A stretch of DNA of 64,000 bases. Source: CAYMPH01 sp964392365. Lineage in GTDB: Bacteria > Spirochaetota > UBA4802 > UBA5550. Positions 9,129 to 18,038 of this stretch are shown here, in pieces. Where the stretch lies: NCBI GenBank assembly GCA_964392365.1, contig CAYMPH010000021.1, forward strand, positions 1 to 64,000, written 5' to 3'. Position numbers and translations under genes: made by a program. Each line of letters begins with the position of its first letter. The first letter of the stretch is position 1. Under the pieces are notes generated by a model. That model was given only the letters and a program-made list of their open reading frames with translations, was not told where the DNA came from and made no database searches.

Positions 9129-10868
9129 ATGAATAAAAAACCTCTAAATATTTTAATTGTTGATGATGACAGATTTTCACGCAGAGCAATTGCTGAAATT
9201 CTATCGAAAAACGAAGACCGCTTTCTGTTTCATGAAGCATCAGACGAACCTTCTCTGGTAAGACATCTATCTGAAAAATCATTCGACTGCATTATTCTCG
9301 ATTATATTCTTGAAAAGACAACCGGGCTTGAACTTGCGGAAGTAATCAAAAACATGAATATCTCCACTCCGATTATTATGCTTACAGGAATTGGAGATGA
9401 GCTTCTCGCTGTTAAAGCTCTCAAAACAGGCATATACGATTACATGCCGAAAAAAATATTAACTGACCATGAATCCAGAGATGTTTTAAAGCTCAGTATT
9501 TTCAAGGCAGTGGAACATCATAAAATCAGCGAGAATAAAAAAAGATCAGAAATCGCTTTGCGTAAAAGCGAAGAAAGATACCGCGCTCTTGTTGAAAATT
9601 CACCGATTCTAATTCTGAGATTTTTCCCTGATGATAAAAGCATTTCTTTTGTAAATGACGGATACTGCCTTTTTTTCAATGTTAAAAGATTTGAAGCTTT
9701 AGGCGAAAATTTTTTCGACATCATACCAGAAGATCGGAAACCGGATATTAAATCAATAATTGATTCTCTGGATTTAAATCATAAAACAGAATCATTTGAA
9801 ATCACTTATATAATGAACGATACACCAAGATATGTCTACTGGTCAATCCAGGCACTATTCAACGATGAAGACATTCTGCTTGAATACCAGTGCATAGGAG
9901 AAGATGTTTCAACTTTAAAGTTTGCTGAGAATGAACTGAGAATTCAGAAACACTATCTTCAGTCAATTCTCGATTCACAGGATAATATGCTGCTGGTTAA
10001 ATTTGATGAAAACATTGTGCACTGCAATAAAAGTTTTTTGAACTTTTTTGGTCTTGCAAGCCTTGAAGATCTAAATTCAAAATACAGCTGCATTACAGAA
10101 CTGGCGGTTGATTATGAAGGATTCATCAATAAATCACTTGGAAAAAACTGGATACAGGAATTACTGGATAAGCCTCAGATTGAAAGAATTATTGCTTTCA
10201 AAGATAAAAATGGGAATATAAAATTTTTCTCGATGAATATCAATAAAATGAGCGGTGATGATAAAGGATATATTGTAGAATTCACAGACATAACAGATCA
10301 TGAAATAAGAAAAAAATCTTTTGAAACCAAATCCATAACAGATACTCTTACAGGTATCTATAACAGGCGTATGTTTGATGACAAGCTTCCGGATGAAATC
10401 AATATCTCCATAAAGAATCATCTTGATTTATCTCTTATATATTTCGATATAGACCACTTTAAAAAAGTCAACGACACGTTCGGGCATCAGGCGGGTGATT
10501 ACATACTGACTGAGCTTTGCAGCATTGTAAAAAAATCAATTCGCGATAAGGATATTTTTGCAAGATGGGGAGGAGAAGAATTTGTAATCCTTCTGCCTGG
10601 AACTGATATAAAATCAGCAATTAAAATAGCTGAAAAGATCAGAAATTTAATCAAGGAATACACCTTTGATACAGTAAAAAAAATCACATGCAGTTTTGGA
10701 GTTACTTCATTTCATAGTGAAGACACACAGACTTCATTTATCAATCGGGCGGATAAAGCCCTTTATCATTCAAAATCAAACGGCAGGGATAAAGTAACTG
10801 CAATGCAGAAAAGCTCAAAAGGAGCACCGAACAATATTCAGGAAGAGGATACATTCTTAAGAGATTGA
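9129..10868 (+). CDS. Response regulator REC-PAS-PAS-GGDEF (diguanylate cyclase)
   Basis: A 579-residue cytoplasmic protein predicted to make cyclic di-GMP. The REC domain covers residues 5-125, with acidic residues VDDD (11-14) and phospho-acceptor Asp58. Two PAS domains follow (about 150-270 and 275-395). The C-terminal GGDEF domain starts at LTGIYNRRMFDD and has an intact GGEEF (481-485). A canonical inhibitory RxxD motif (RDKD) lies five residues before GGEEF, so product inhibition is likely. No EAL domain is present. Its partner kinase is not adjacent; the HisKA_2 kinases at 49-64 kb are candidates by inference only. It lies 17 bases upstream of a small zinc-ribbon gene. Confidence 0.93.
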   Translation: MNKKPLNILIVDDDRFSRRAIAEILSKNEDRFLFHEASDEPSLVRHLSEKSFDCIILDYILEKTTGLELAEVIKNMNISTPIIMLTGIGDELLAVKALKTGIYDYMPKKILTDHESRDVLKLSIFKAVEHHKISENKKRSEIALRKSEERYRALVENSPILILRFFPDDKSISFVNDGYCLFFNVKRFEALGENFFDIIPEDRKPDIKSIIDSLDLNHKTESFEITYIMNDTPRYVYWSIQALFNDEDILLEYQCIGEDVSTLKFAENELRIQKHYLQSILDSQDNMLLVKFDENIVHCNKSFLNFFGLASLEDLNSKYSCITELAVDYEGFINKSLGKNWIQELLDKPQIERIIAFKDKNGNIKFFSMNINKMSGDDKGYIVEFTDITDHEIRKKSFETKSITDTLTGIYNRRMFDDKLPDEINISIKNHLDLSLIYFDIDHFKKVNDTFGHQAGDYILTELCSIVKKSIRDKDIFARWGGEEFVILLPGTDIKSAIKIAEKIRNLIKEYTFDTVKKITCSFGVTSFHSEDTQTSFINRADKALYHSKSNGRDKVTAMQKSSKGAPNNIQEEDTFLRD

Positions 10869-10884
10869 CATACGGAGTCTGCAA

Positions 10885-11190
10885 ATGGAATACATGAGAA
10901 TCTGGAAAGAAATTGACATTAATGAAGTTAAAGAGCATATCATCATGGTTGACGATCAGCTTGGATTCTGTCCCAATTGCAAAAAAATCGGCATAGATCT
11001 GAAAACTCTTGGAAACTGCCCCGCTTGTGGAAGAACATTTAAATATGTTTCATCAAAAGAAGCAAAAAACGGTCATTCCGAAATTGTTATGAGAATTAAA
11101 AAAAAGCTTCCTGATCTTCAATTTGTTGATTATGATGATTATGAAAGAATTACCGGAAAGAAAAAAGCGGAGAGCCTGTTTAAAAAATAA
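10885..11190 (+). CDS. Small zinc-ribbon protein
   Basis: A 101-residue protein with one zinc ribbon (CPNC at residues 29-32 and CPAC at 45-48) followed by a Lys-rich helix and a DYDDYERITG segment. GGAG lies 8 bases before the ATG. It follows the cyclase gene by 17 bases and probably shares its transcript. Its last 11 bases overlap the 3' end of the convergent TPR gene. A nucleic-acid or protein-binding role is possible, but the family is not one I can name. Confidence 0.7.
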   Translation: MEYMRIWKEIDINEVKEHIIMVDDQLGFCPNCKKIGIDLKTLGNCPACGRTFKYVSSKEAKNGHSEIVMRIKKKLPDLQFVDYDDYERITGKKKAESLFKK

Positions 11191-11683
11191 TCTCTGTATC
11201 ATCCTTTGTTTTAAGCTTAATATATTTATTGAAATAAATCTTCGACTGATAAATTCTGCCTGTAATATCATACACCGCGCCAATATTAAACAAAGCCTCT
11301 ATCTGTGAATTACTATTTATGTATGCATCTTTGTATGCTTTAATTGCGAGATTATATTTATTTGACAGCTGATATGCAAGTCCGAGATAAAAATATCCCT
11401 TTGCAAATTTCCTGTCGAGCGCAACAGAAATTTTTAAATGGCGTATGGATTCATCAAGCATTCCGCTTTTTATCAGATATGCTTTACCCAATCCGTAATG
11501 GGCAAGGGAGTAATAGGGGTTATTTTCCGCGAGAGGCTTAAAAATTTCTATAGCTTTATCAATTTCGCCCTGAGCTGCGAAAGCAGCTCCTTTTTTATAA
11601 AGAACTGACGGATTATCCCTTGATTCTGCAGAGGATGCGATCAGGAAAAAAAGCAGAAAAAATATGTATATTTTATTTCGCAC
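11180..11683 (-). CDS. Exported TPR protein
   Basis: A 167-residue protein with a signal peptide (residues 1-20) and about three TPR-like helical repeats (AAQGEIDKAIEIFKPLAEN, HYGLGKAYL, FYLGLAYQLSNKYNLAIKAY, FNIGAVYDITGR). It probably acts as a periplasmic adaptor. Its start lies inside the end of the upstream membrane-protein gene (11-base overlap), which indicates translational coupling. The 3' end overlaps the convergent zinc-ribbon gene by 11 bases. Binding partner unknown. Confidence 0.75.
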   Translation of the reverse strand: MRNKIYIFFLLFFLIASSAESRDNPSVLYKKGAAFAAQGEIDKAIEIFKPLAENNPYYSLAHYGLGKAYLIKSGMLDESIRHLKISVALDRKFAKGYFYLGLAYQLSNKYNLAIKAYKDAYINSNSQIEALFNIGAVYDITGRIYQSKIYFNKYIKLKTKDDTEIIF

Positions 11684-12116
11684 CTGGAATCATCTTCCTG
11701 AGGTTTTCAAATAGAAACTTATCTATACCGCTGCTGAAATATGAATATAGGATAAAAATTATCCACATAACAATAGTAAGCGCGCACATGAATTTTAATA
11801 AATTTTCAGATTCAAGCGGATCTGCTTTATAAAAAATAACCACAAGCGCTATAGGCCAGAATAAAAACAGATTAACAAAAACAAGTGAGAAAAACTCTTT
11901 TAAAAAATTAAGTGTAAATGCATACCAGCCTGTCTGCATGGTTTTCAAACCGGACTGAATTTCATCAAAAAAGAACCACACATAAAAACCGAAAAGAGCG
12001 GCACCAATGAGCTTCCAGAAAATTTCCACTTTTGGTCTGAAGAATAGAAGAATTATTCCTGTTCCCCAAAAGCACATGAATAAAAATATTGATTTTATTA
12101 TGATAGTATCTTTCAT
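11673..12116 (-). CDS. Small inner-membrane protein
   Basis: A 147-residue protein with four probable transmembrane helices (about 8-26, 33-50, 78-97, 107-127) and a short charged tail. GCAGGATACAT precedes the ATG. It is the first gene of a two-gene unit with the TPR protein, so the two may form a membrane-periplasm complex. The family is not recognised. The divergent gene begins 36 bases away, so the two promoters overlap. Confidence 0.65.
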   Translation of the reverse strand: MKDTIIIKSIFLFMCFWGTGIILLFFRPKVEIFWKLIGAALFGFYVWFFFDEIQSGLKTMQTGWYAFTLNFLKEFFSLVFVNLFLFWPIALVVIFYKADPLESENLLKFMCALTIVMWIIFILYSYFSSGIDKFLFENLRKMIPGAK

Positions 12117-12152
12117 ATGTATCCTGCGGGTCCGTTATGGGAACCTTAAAAA

Positions 12153-12617
12153 ATGATATATCGGAATTCCCTTATTATACAAATCGGAAAATTTATGAAC
12201 TTACATAAAACAAATTTCAAGCCGGCAGCCGAATTTATTTTATTCCTGTCGATATTCCTCTTTACATCAATTATTCCTATGTATGGAGAAATTACAGTAA
12301 AAATTCCTCAAACAATTAATCTATCTGCTGATGACATAAAAAGCCGTTTCCCGAGGGAATTTAAGAATAAAGACATTTCCATTGAAATACTGATTTATTA
12401 TTTCACAGACAGCGTTGAAACATTAAAATTTACAGAAGAAAGCGGGATGTCAGAATACGAAAGCGACGGCACGATGAAAGCCATTCTGAAGATAAAGAAA
12501 AAAAATAAAACAGTAAAAACTGCAGTTATCAAATCAGCGGGTAAAAACAAAGACAGTATAATAAAAAATATGACAGATGAAATAAATAAAATTCTTGCTG
12601 AACAGAATATCAACTGA
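12153..12617 (+). CDS. Hypothetical secreted protein
   Basis: An open frame of 154 residues with a hydrophobic signal-like segment (about 27-43). The mature part is short, Lys-rich and beta/alpha mixed (ILIYYFTDSVETLKF, then AILKIKKKNKTVKTAVIKSAG). The start may instead be the ATG at 12195 (MNLHKTN), which gives a more usual signal peptide; neither has a strong ribosome site. Its last 8 bases overlap the 3' end of pdxA on the other strand. No family recognised. Confidence 0.55.
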   Translation: MIYRNSLIIQIGKFMNLHKTNFKPAAEFILFLSIFLFTSIIPMYGEITVKIPQTINLSADDIKSRFPREFKNKDISIEILIYYFTDSVETLKFTEESGMSEYESDGTMKAILKIKKKNKTVKTAVIKSAGKNKDSIIKNMTDEINKILAEQNIN

Positions 12618-13605
12618 TCATTCTTCTTCCTGTTTCCAGTTTATAACAGAGATTTATCGCATTTGTCATGCTTTCAAATCCCGCAGTACCCTTACCTGCT
12701 TTATCAAAGGCCGTACCGTGATCAACCGATGTTCTCGTTATTGAAAGACCAAGCGTTACATTCACTCCGTCATTAAAAGCAAGCATTTTAAAAGGAATAA
12801 GCCCCTGGTCGTGATAGTGCGCTATGACAAGATTATATTTCTTCCATACTTCCGGCCTGAAAAGCGAGTCTGCTGAAACCGGACCTTCTACATCAATGCC
12901 TTTGGATATTGCTTTTACTACAGCTTTTAATGTTATTTCTCCATCAAAAGAACTTATTGCACCGCCGTCACCGCAGTGGGGATCAAGACCGGCAATTGCT
13001 ATTTTCGGCTCCATACCGTCTATTGCTTTTATATATTTATAGCCGGTGCTGATAGTCTTGAAAATTTTTTCAAATGATGAATTCCCGCATACCTGCGATA
13101 TAGGAATATGTGTACTAATGAGAAGTACCCTGAAATTCTCAGAGAACATCATCATATATGGATCAGGCTCATTTATTTTATCTGCTATGTATTCAGTATG
13201 GCCGGAAAAGCGTGTTCCGCTTTTTTCAATAAGCTCTTTGCTGACAGGGCCGGTCACCATTGCATCTATTTTCTTTTCTTTCCAGAGTTTAACTGCAGCG
13301 TCGATATAATTGAGTGATTCCCTTCCTGTATTTATATTGCCACGACCAGGAAGCGGAATGCCGGAATCAGATTTGACGTTAAAAATGTATTTTTTCCCGG
13401 AAGATAAATTGCCGGATAAATCAGCAGATAAATAATCTTTGAAAAGCGGCGAGTATAATTCTGACAGGATTTCTTTTCTGCCGATCAGAACTGGAATTAT
13501 ATTTTCATGAAGACCGGCATTTTCAATTGCTTTTAAAGCGACCTCCGGGCCAATACCTGCCGGGTCGCCGAGGGTGATACCTATTTTAAGAGCTTCTTTT
13601 TGCAA
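12610..13605 (-). CDS. pdxA: 4-hydroxythreonine-4-phosphate dehydrogenase
   Basis: PdxA oxidises 4-phosphohydroxy-L-threonine in the DXP-dependent route to pyridoxal 5'-phosphate. Seen here: GITLGDPAGIGPE near the N-terminus, the metal-ligand regions SGHTEYIAD and AHYHDQGLIP, and DHGTAFDKAGKGTA near the end. I place the start at TTG 13605: GAGGAG lies 4 bases upstream, and the protein then begins 8 residues before GITLGDPAG, as is usual in the family. The frame runs open to an ATG at 13644, but that has no ribosome site. The start lies inside the last codons of the bactofilin gene (20-base overlap), so translation is probably coupled. Confidence 0.92.
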   Translation of the reverse strand: MQKEALKIGITLGDPAGIGPEVALKAIENAGLHENIIPVLIGRKEILSELYSPLFKDYLSADLSGNLSSGKKYIFNVKSDSGIPLPGRGNINTGRESLNYIDAAVKLWKEKKIDAMVTGPVSKELIEKSGTRFSGHTEYIADKINEPDPYMMMFSENFRVLLISTHIPISQVCGNSSFEKIFKTISTGYKYIKAIDGMEPKIAIAGLDPHCGDGGAISSFDGEITLKAVVKAISKGIDVEGPVSADSLFRPEVWKKYNLVIAHYHDQGLIPFKMLAFNDGVNVTLGLSITRTSVDHGTAFDKAGKGTAGFESMTNAINLCYKLETGRRMIS

Positions 13606-14017
13606 GGAACTCCTCTGGTACAAGTTTGTTTTTTTCATAATCATTTTCTATAAGATCTTTTGCAGTTGCCTTGAAGTCGTTCGATATAGTGCATCTTCCT
13701 TCGAGAATAACGCCGTTTTGTATAAGCAGTTCAGGAGTTTTAATATCACCTAAAACTTTTGCTGTAGGCATCAGCATTACCCTGCTCGAAGCAGTTATAT
13801 TGCCTATAACCATGCCTTCAACAATAACAGAAACTGCATTTATGCTGGTTTTTAACTTTCCGCTGTGGCCGATGTATATATGCTCAGCCTGGAGGGTTTT
13901 GCCTTCAAATCTGCCGTCAATTCTTAAAGATCCGTTTATTATAAATGTCCCGGTAAAATATGAATTTTCACCTATGACATTATTTGCTACATCACCGCTG
14001 CCTCGAGCAAGAGCCAT
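13586..14017 (-). CDS. Bactofilin
   Basis: A 143-residue polymer-forming protein of the bactofilin (DUF583) family. The beta-helical core begins at residue 15 with VIGENSYFTGTFIINGSLRIDG and continues with regularly spaced Gly and hydrophobic residues to about residue 113. The charged tail contains FKATAKDLIENDYEKNK. Bactofilins form nucleotide-independent filaments that position envelope enzymes and shape cells, often near M23 peptidases; a LysM-M23 gene lies 2 kb away (16003). AGGT precedes the ATG. A possible promoter lies at 14067-14094. It is first in an operon with pdxA, an unusual partner. Confidence 0.88.
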   Translation of the reverse strand: MALARGSGDVANNVIGENSYFTGTFIINGSLRIDGRFEGKTLQAEHIYIGHSGKLKTSINAVSVIVEGMVIGNITASSRVMLMPTAKVLGDIKTPELLIQNGVILEGRCTISNDFKATAKDLIENDYEKNKLVPEEFLAKRSS

Positions 14018-14066
14018 AATTATACCTGCCGTTAAATTTATGTTTAAAATTTTTTATATTAGATCA

Positions 14067-14094
14067 TAAATATTATCAATATAAGTATTGTCAA
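14067..14094 (-). promoter_or_regulatory. Candidate sigma-70 promoter for bactofilin-pdxA
   Basis: On the minus strand TTGACA (complement of 14089-14094) is followed after 16 bases by TATTTA (complement of 14067-14072). This lies about 50 bases upstream of the bactofilin start. The -10 box is imperfect and the region is AT-rich, so chance is possible. Confidence 0.4.
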
Positions 14095-14126
14095 TATCTT
14101 TTAGAATGGAATATTTTCAAAAATTG

Positions 14127-15695
14127 TTAAGTTTTTCCGCTGCCGCTCAGAAATCCGCGGGGATTTTTCCCGGCCTTGGCTTCCCACTCATCCATCATGC
14201 TGCGAAGTTTTATAGCGATTTCAGGTCTGGTATTGATCAGATTATAACTCTCTGCCGGGTCAGATTCAAGATCATAAAGCAAAGGACTTCTTATCCCAAG
14301 CTGATTTTTACCCAATTTATCCGGAAGGGCAGCTGTATCGAGCGGAATCGGCCATGTGTACCGGTTTATGCTCCTGTAATATTTCCATTTGCCGGCTCTG
14401 ACCCCCTCAAGAAGGTCATAATGATAGAAAAAAATGCATTCATGCGGATTACGGCTTTCGCGTCCTGTAAGATTTCCAATAATATTTCTTCCGTCAACAA
14501 TTCTGTCCTGCGGAAGTTCAACTCCTGCAAGACCGGCAAGTGTAGGGAAAATATCAAGATTCACTGCAGGATGGCGCTCCACTCTTGCACCTGGAATAAA
14601 TCGCGGCCAGTTTGCAATAAAAGGCACCCTGTAAGATCCGTCATTGCTTTCGCCTTTTCTTCCGCGAAGACCTCCTGCACTCCCCTCGTACCATGGACCG
14701 TTATCGCTTGTAAAAAAAATAATTGTATTATCTTGTAGTTTTCTGTTTTTTAAATGCTGCACAATTTCACCTAAACTCCAGTCAATTTCCTCAACAGCAT
14801 CTCCGTATATACCGGCATTCGATTTCTTTTCAAAAGCCTTTGATGCGTAAAGCGGCTGATGAGGAAAATTATGAGCAAGGTAAAGAAAAAAAGGCGAGCC
14901 GCCGGAGCTGTCAATAAAACGCTTTGCCTCTTCAGTGTACATTCCGGTCAGTCGGGCCTGGTTCGTTCCGATATCAGCCTCAAGCTCTTTTTCGTCACGA
15001 TAAAGAGGGCATGGAACCATGTCATTGCTGTGAGGTACTCCCAGATAACTGTCAAAACCGTGCCTGCGGGGATTAAATTCCGGCTGAGTGCTGTAGTCGC
15101 CGAGATGCCATTTACCGATCATGCCGGTTTTATATCCTGCAGTTTTCAATGCTTCTGCAATAGTAATTTCGTGAGACGATATACCCCGTGCAACATAATC
15201 TTCCCTCAGATCCATTACACCGAGATCCTTAAGCATAACACCTAACCTGCGTGCAAGTCTTTTGCCGATCGGTTCGCTCTTGGGATAAGGATTGCCTATA
15301 ACTCCGGTACGGAAAGGATAACGGCCTGTCAGAAGACCTGCCCTTGAAGGAGCGCATACAGCGCTGCAGGCATAGTAATCAGTGAAACGCACACCATCAT
15401 TTGCAAGCCTGTCAACATTAGGTGTACGGATTGCAGTTGCCCCGTAACACCCAAGATCGCCGTAGCCGAGGTCATCGCAGTAGATAATAATAACATTAGG
15501 CCGCGGAGCATTGTTGTCAAGTACCCGAAGCCGGGATTTTTCTGCATTCTGAGGATATCCGCCATACAGATCATCAATGGAATTTTCTTTTAATAATTTG
15601 AATGTGCAGGTTCCCATTAGTGAAACTCCGGCAAGAGCTGCTCCGGTATAAATGGATTTCCGGATAAAATTTCGCCTGGTGAGTTCTTTTTCCAT
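14127..15695 (-). CDS. Tat-exported type I sulfatase
   Basis: A 522-residue arylsulfatase-family enzyme. The N-terminus has a twin-arginine motif (TRRNFIRKS) followed by a hydrophobic stretch ending in MGTC (Cys30), so it may be both Tat-exported and lipid-anchored. The metal site DDLGYGD starts at Asp74, and the catalytic CAPSR (Cys114) must be converted to formylglycine. FTSDNGPW and GKWHLGD are further family motifs. No formylglycine-generating enzyme or anaerobic sulfatase maturase is encoded in this window. The gene is GC-richer than its neighbours (two 60-base lines counted by hand: 47% and 55%), which may point to transfer. The substrate is probably a sulfated glycan, not defined further. 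Confidence 0.9.
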   Translation of the reverse strand: MEKELTRRNFIRKSIYTGAALAGVSLMGTCTFKLLKENSIDDLYGGYPQNAEKSRLRVLDNNAPRPNVIIIYCDDLGYGDLGCYGATAIRTPNVDRLANDGVRFTDYYACSAVCAPSRAGLLTGRYPFRTGVIGNPYPKSEPIGKRLARRLGVMLKDLGVMDLREDYVARGISSHEITIAEALKTAGYKTGMIGKWHLGDYSTQPEFNPRRHGFDSYLGVPHSNDMVPCPLYRDEKELEADIGTNQARLTGMYTEEAKRFIDSSGGSPFFLYLAHNFPHQPLYASKAFEKKSNAGIYGDAVEEIDWSLGEIVQHLKNRKLQDNTIIFFTSDNGPWYEGSAGGLRGRKGESNDGSYRVPFIANWPRFIPGARVERHPAVNLDIFPTLAGLAGVELPQDRIVDGRNIIGNLTGRESRNPHECIFFYHYDLLEGVRAGKWKYYRSINRYTWPIPLDTAALPDKLGKNQLGIRSPLLYDLESDPAESYNLINTRPEIAIKLRSMMDEWEAKAGKNPRGFLSGSGKT

Positions 15696-15779
15696 AATCC
15701 GCCATCCTTATGATAAGAACTAATTCTTGGCATCTTTTTGACAACAATGTCAAATCATTTTCAATATTGCTGTTGAATA

Positions 15780-15902
15780 GGGGTCAGAGCTCTAAAATCT
15801 TAAAAAAGGGCTTTTCAACAAAGGGGTCAGAGCCCTGTTGTCCTGGAAATAGGGCTCTGACCCCTATCTAGACTCCTCCATAAAATTCACGCTCTGACCC
15901 TG
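15780..15902. repeat. Cluster of GGGGTCAGAGC motifs, two direct and two inverted
   Basis: GGGGTCAGAGCTCT at 15780, GGGGTCAGAGCCCT at 15823, the inverted AGGGCTCTGACCCC at 15851 and a partial inverted GCTCTGACCC at 15891. Copies two and three form a hairpin. Motifs of this kind commonly accompany REP-associated tyrosine transposases (IS200-like, RAYT); no such gene is in the window. The 15696-16002 gap holds nothing else I can identify. Confidence 0.75.
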
Positions 15903-16002
15903 CAATTTAAAACCGGAATAAAGACAAAAAACCAAATTTTAAGCTAAATTTCCAATTATAACCGTCCGATTATATAAAGAAAAAGCGGCATTATGTCTCT
16001 AT

Positions 16003-16914
16003 ATGAAAAATATTAAATTACTTCTATTATTATCTCTAATTTTGATATGTGCGCCTCTTCTGGCGGATATTGACAGGCTCGATACCCTTGAATTATACGG
16101 GAACGACAAGCTGAAAACTTTTAGAGAGGACGTCAAACGCTCGCTATATATAATCAAAAGCGGACGAAACGCCGAGGAACTGCCTGATCTTAAATTTCTG
16201 AGTTATAAAGTTAAAAAAGGTGAAAATTTCTGGACTGTACTTTCAAAGACATCGCTTGATATGGATACACTTATGTCTATAAATTCATTATCCTGTCCAT
16301 CGGATATAATTCCCGGAAAAACAATTTATATCCCGAACATGAGAGGAGTTATTTTAAGCGGTAAAAAACGAGAGGAAATTTTTTCTATAATCCAGGATGA
16401 GAATATCAGAGAGGATTACGTTTTCAAGCTGAACAGATCGAGAACGCTTGACAGGGATTATGTTTTTATTCCAGGCGGTAAAATTTCCAATCTCGAAAGA
16501 TCGCTTTTTCTGGGTACAGGTTTTATATTTCCTCTGAAAGTCAACGGTATGCGTACATCCGGATTCGGAACAAGAAAAAACCCGTTCAATCAAAGGCATT
16601 CCGAATTTCATTCAGGTATTGATATAGCATGCGCAATGAGAAGTGAAGTGACATCAGGAAGAAGCGGCGAAGTTGTATTCACAGGATTCAGCGGCGGATA
16701 CGGTCAGCTTGTTATTATCAAACACGAGCATAATTATTCATCTTACTACGGACATCTCAGCAAAATTCTTGTTAAAAACGGCGACAAGGTTACAGCAGGT
16801 CAGACAATTGCATTATCTGGAAACAGCGGAAGGACTACGGGACCACACCTTCATTTTGAAACCAGAAACGGAAGCAGACCGTTCAATCCGGGAGTGCTGA
16901 TTAAAAAATCTTAG
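16003..16914 (+). CDS. LysM-M23 peptidoglycan endopeptidase
   Basis: A 303-residue secreted protein. Signal peptide at 1-21; LysM domain about 67-111 (YKVKKGENFWTVLSKTS ... IIPGKTIYIP); M23 domain about 185-300. The zinc ligands are intact: HSGID (His203, Asp207) and PHLHFE (His282, His284). M23 enzymes cut cross-bridges in peptidoglycan, here presumably in the periplasm. All catalytic positions are present, so it should be an active hydrolase and not an EnvC-type activator. It may cooperate with the bactofilin at 13586, a known pairing elsewhere. Confidence 0.9.
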   Translation: MKNIKLLLLLSLILICAPLLADIDRLDTLELYGNDKLKTFREDVKRSLYIIKSGRNAEELPDLKFLSYKVKKGENFWTVLSKTSLDMDTLMSINSLSCPSDIIPGKTIYIPNMRGVILSGKKREEIFSIIQDENIREDYVFKLNRSRTLDRDYVFIPGGKISNLERSLFLGTGFIFPLKVNGMRTSGFGTRKNPFNQRHSEFHSGIDIACAMRSEVTSGRSGEVVFTGFSGGYGQLVIIKHEHNYSSYYGHLSKILVKNGDKVTAGQTIALSGNSGRTTGPHLHFETRNGSRPFNPGVLIKKS

Positions 16915-16955
16915 ATTCAAAGCATCCGGTTTATTCAGGTCTATTTAAAAATTTA

Positions 16956-18038
16956 TTACACAATCTTTTCAATCTCTTTCATAAGCTCATCTATTGCAGC
17001 ATCAGACTGGACTCTTTTAATAATTTCACCGTTCGCGAAAAGCGTCATGGAACCGTTTCTTCCTCCGGCAAGACCTGCGTCAGCACCCTTTGCCTCACCC
17101 GGGCCGTTTACTTCACATCCCATAACTGCAATATGAAGTGTTTTATTTTTTGATGTAAGGTCTCTGCCGAATCTGCTTATAATTTCCTTTTCTGCATTTT
17201 CCGCAAGAGCAAGTATATTAATCGATGTGTCTGTTCTTCCGCATGTGGGGCAGGATATTATTTTAACAGGCGTGAATCTTTCACCTAATGTTTCAAGAAT
17301 CCTCTTTGCCGGCGGAATTTCATCAACAGGATTGCCGGTCATTGAAACCCGGATCGTGCTGCCGATCCCGTTCATCAGAAGGTGCCCGATAGCTATCGAA
17401 CTCTGAACAATGCATGATAAACCGTATCCTGCTTCAGTAAGCCCGACATGGATTGGATAATTTCTCTGTCTGGAAAGAAGCATATTAGCTTCAATAGTTT
17501 CAAAAATGTCGGAAGATTTAATTGATACAACAATATCAAAAAATCCGCAGTCTTCAAGTATTTTTATATGCTCAATAGCGGAAGCAGTTAAGGTCTGCGG
17601 TGTAACCTCGGTATATTTTTTCCTGTCAACTGAACCGCCATTCACGCCGATTCGGATAGGAACATTTCTCTCTTTCGCTGCGTCAACAACCTCTTTAACC
17701 TTAGACTCATCACCGATATTGCCTGGATTAAGCCTGATCTTGTGCACGCCTGCTCTGATCGCTCCAAGAGCAATTTTATAATTGAAATGTATATCCGCAC
17801 ACACAGGAATTTTTACGGATTTTAAAATTTCAGGAATGTACGATACAGCCTCCTCGTTTCTAAGCGCGATCCGCACAAGTTGAGCTCCGGCAGCATCAAG
17901 CTCGTTTATCTGCCTGATTGTTCCCTGTACATCCTCTATCGGAACATTTGTCATTGACTGAATCGAAACAGGAGCACTGCCTCCTATTAGAAGTCCCCCT
18001 GCATTAACCTGTCTTGTTTCAATTTTATCTTTCATCAT
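16956..18038 (-). CDS. ispG: 4-hydroxy-3-methylbut-2-enyl-diphosphate synthase
   Basis: IspG (GcpE) is the penultimate enzyme of the MEP isoprenoid pathway and uses a [4Fe-4S] cluster. The short bacterial form is seen (360 residues). Diagnostic parts: SIQSMTN near the start, KIRLNPGNIGD, and the C-terminal cluster ligands SCPTCGRTD and MGCEVNGPGEA. I start at ATG 18038, where ATGA overlaps the stop of the L,D-transpeptidase gene; the frame is open for 21 more codons upstream, but that stretch lies within the upstream gene. It is last in the four-gene ATGA-coupled operon. Together with pdxA the window suggests an active DXP-based metabolism. Confidence 0.95.
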   Translation of the reverse strand: MMKDKIETRQVNAGGLLIGGSAPVSIQSMTNVPIEDVQGTIRQINELDAAGAQLVRIALRNEEAVSYIPEILKSVKIPVCADIHFNYKIALGAIRAGVHKIRLNPGNIGDESKVKEVVDAAKERNVPIRIGVNGGSVDRKKYTEVTPQTLTASAIEHIKILEDCGFFDIVVSIKSSDIFETIEANMLLSRQRNYPIHVGLTEAGYGLSCIVQSSIAIGHLLMNGIGSTIRVSMTGNPVDEIPPAKRILETLGERFTPVKIISCPTCGRTDTSINILALAENAEKEIISRFGRDLTSKNKTLHIAVMGCEVNGPGEAKGADAGLAGGRNGSMTLFANGEIIKRVQSDAAIDELMKEIEKIV

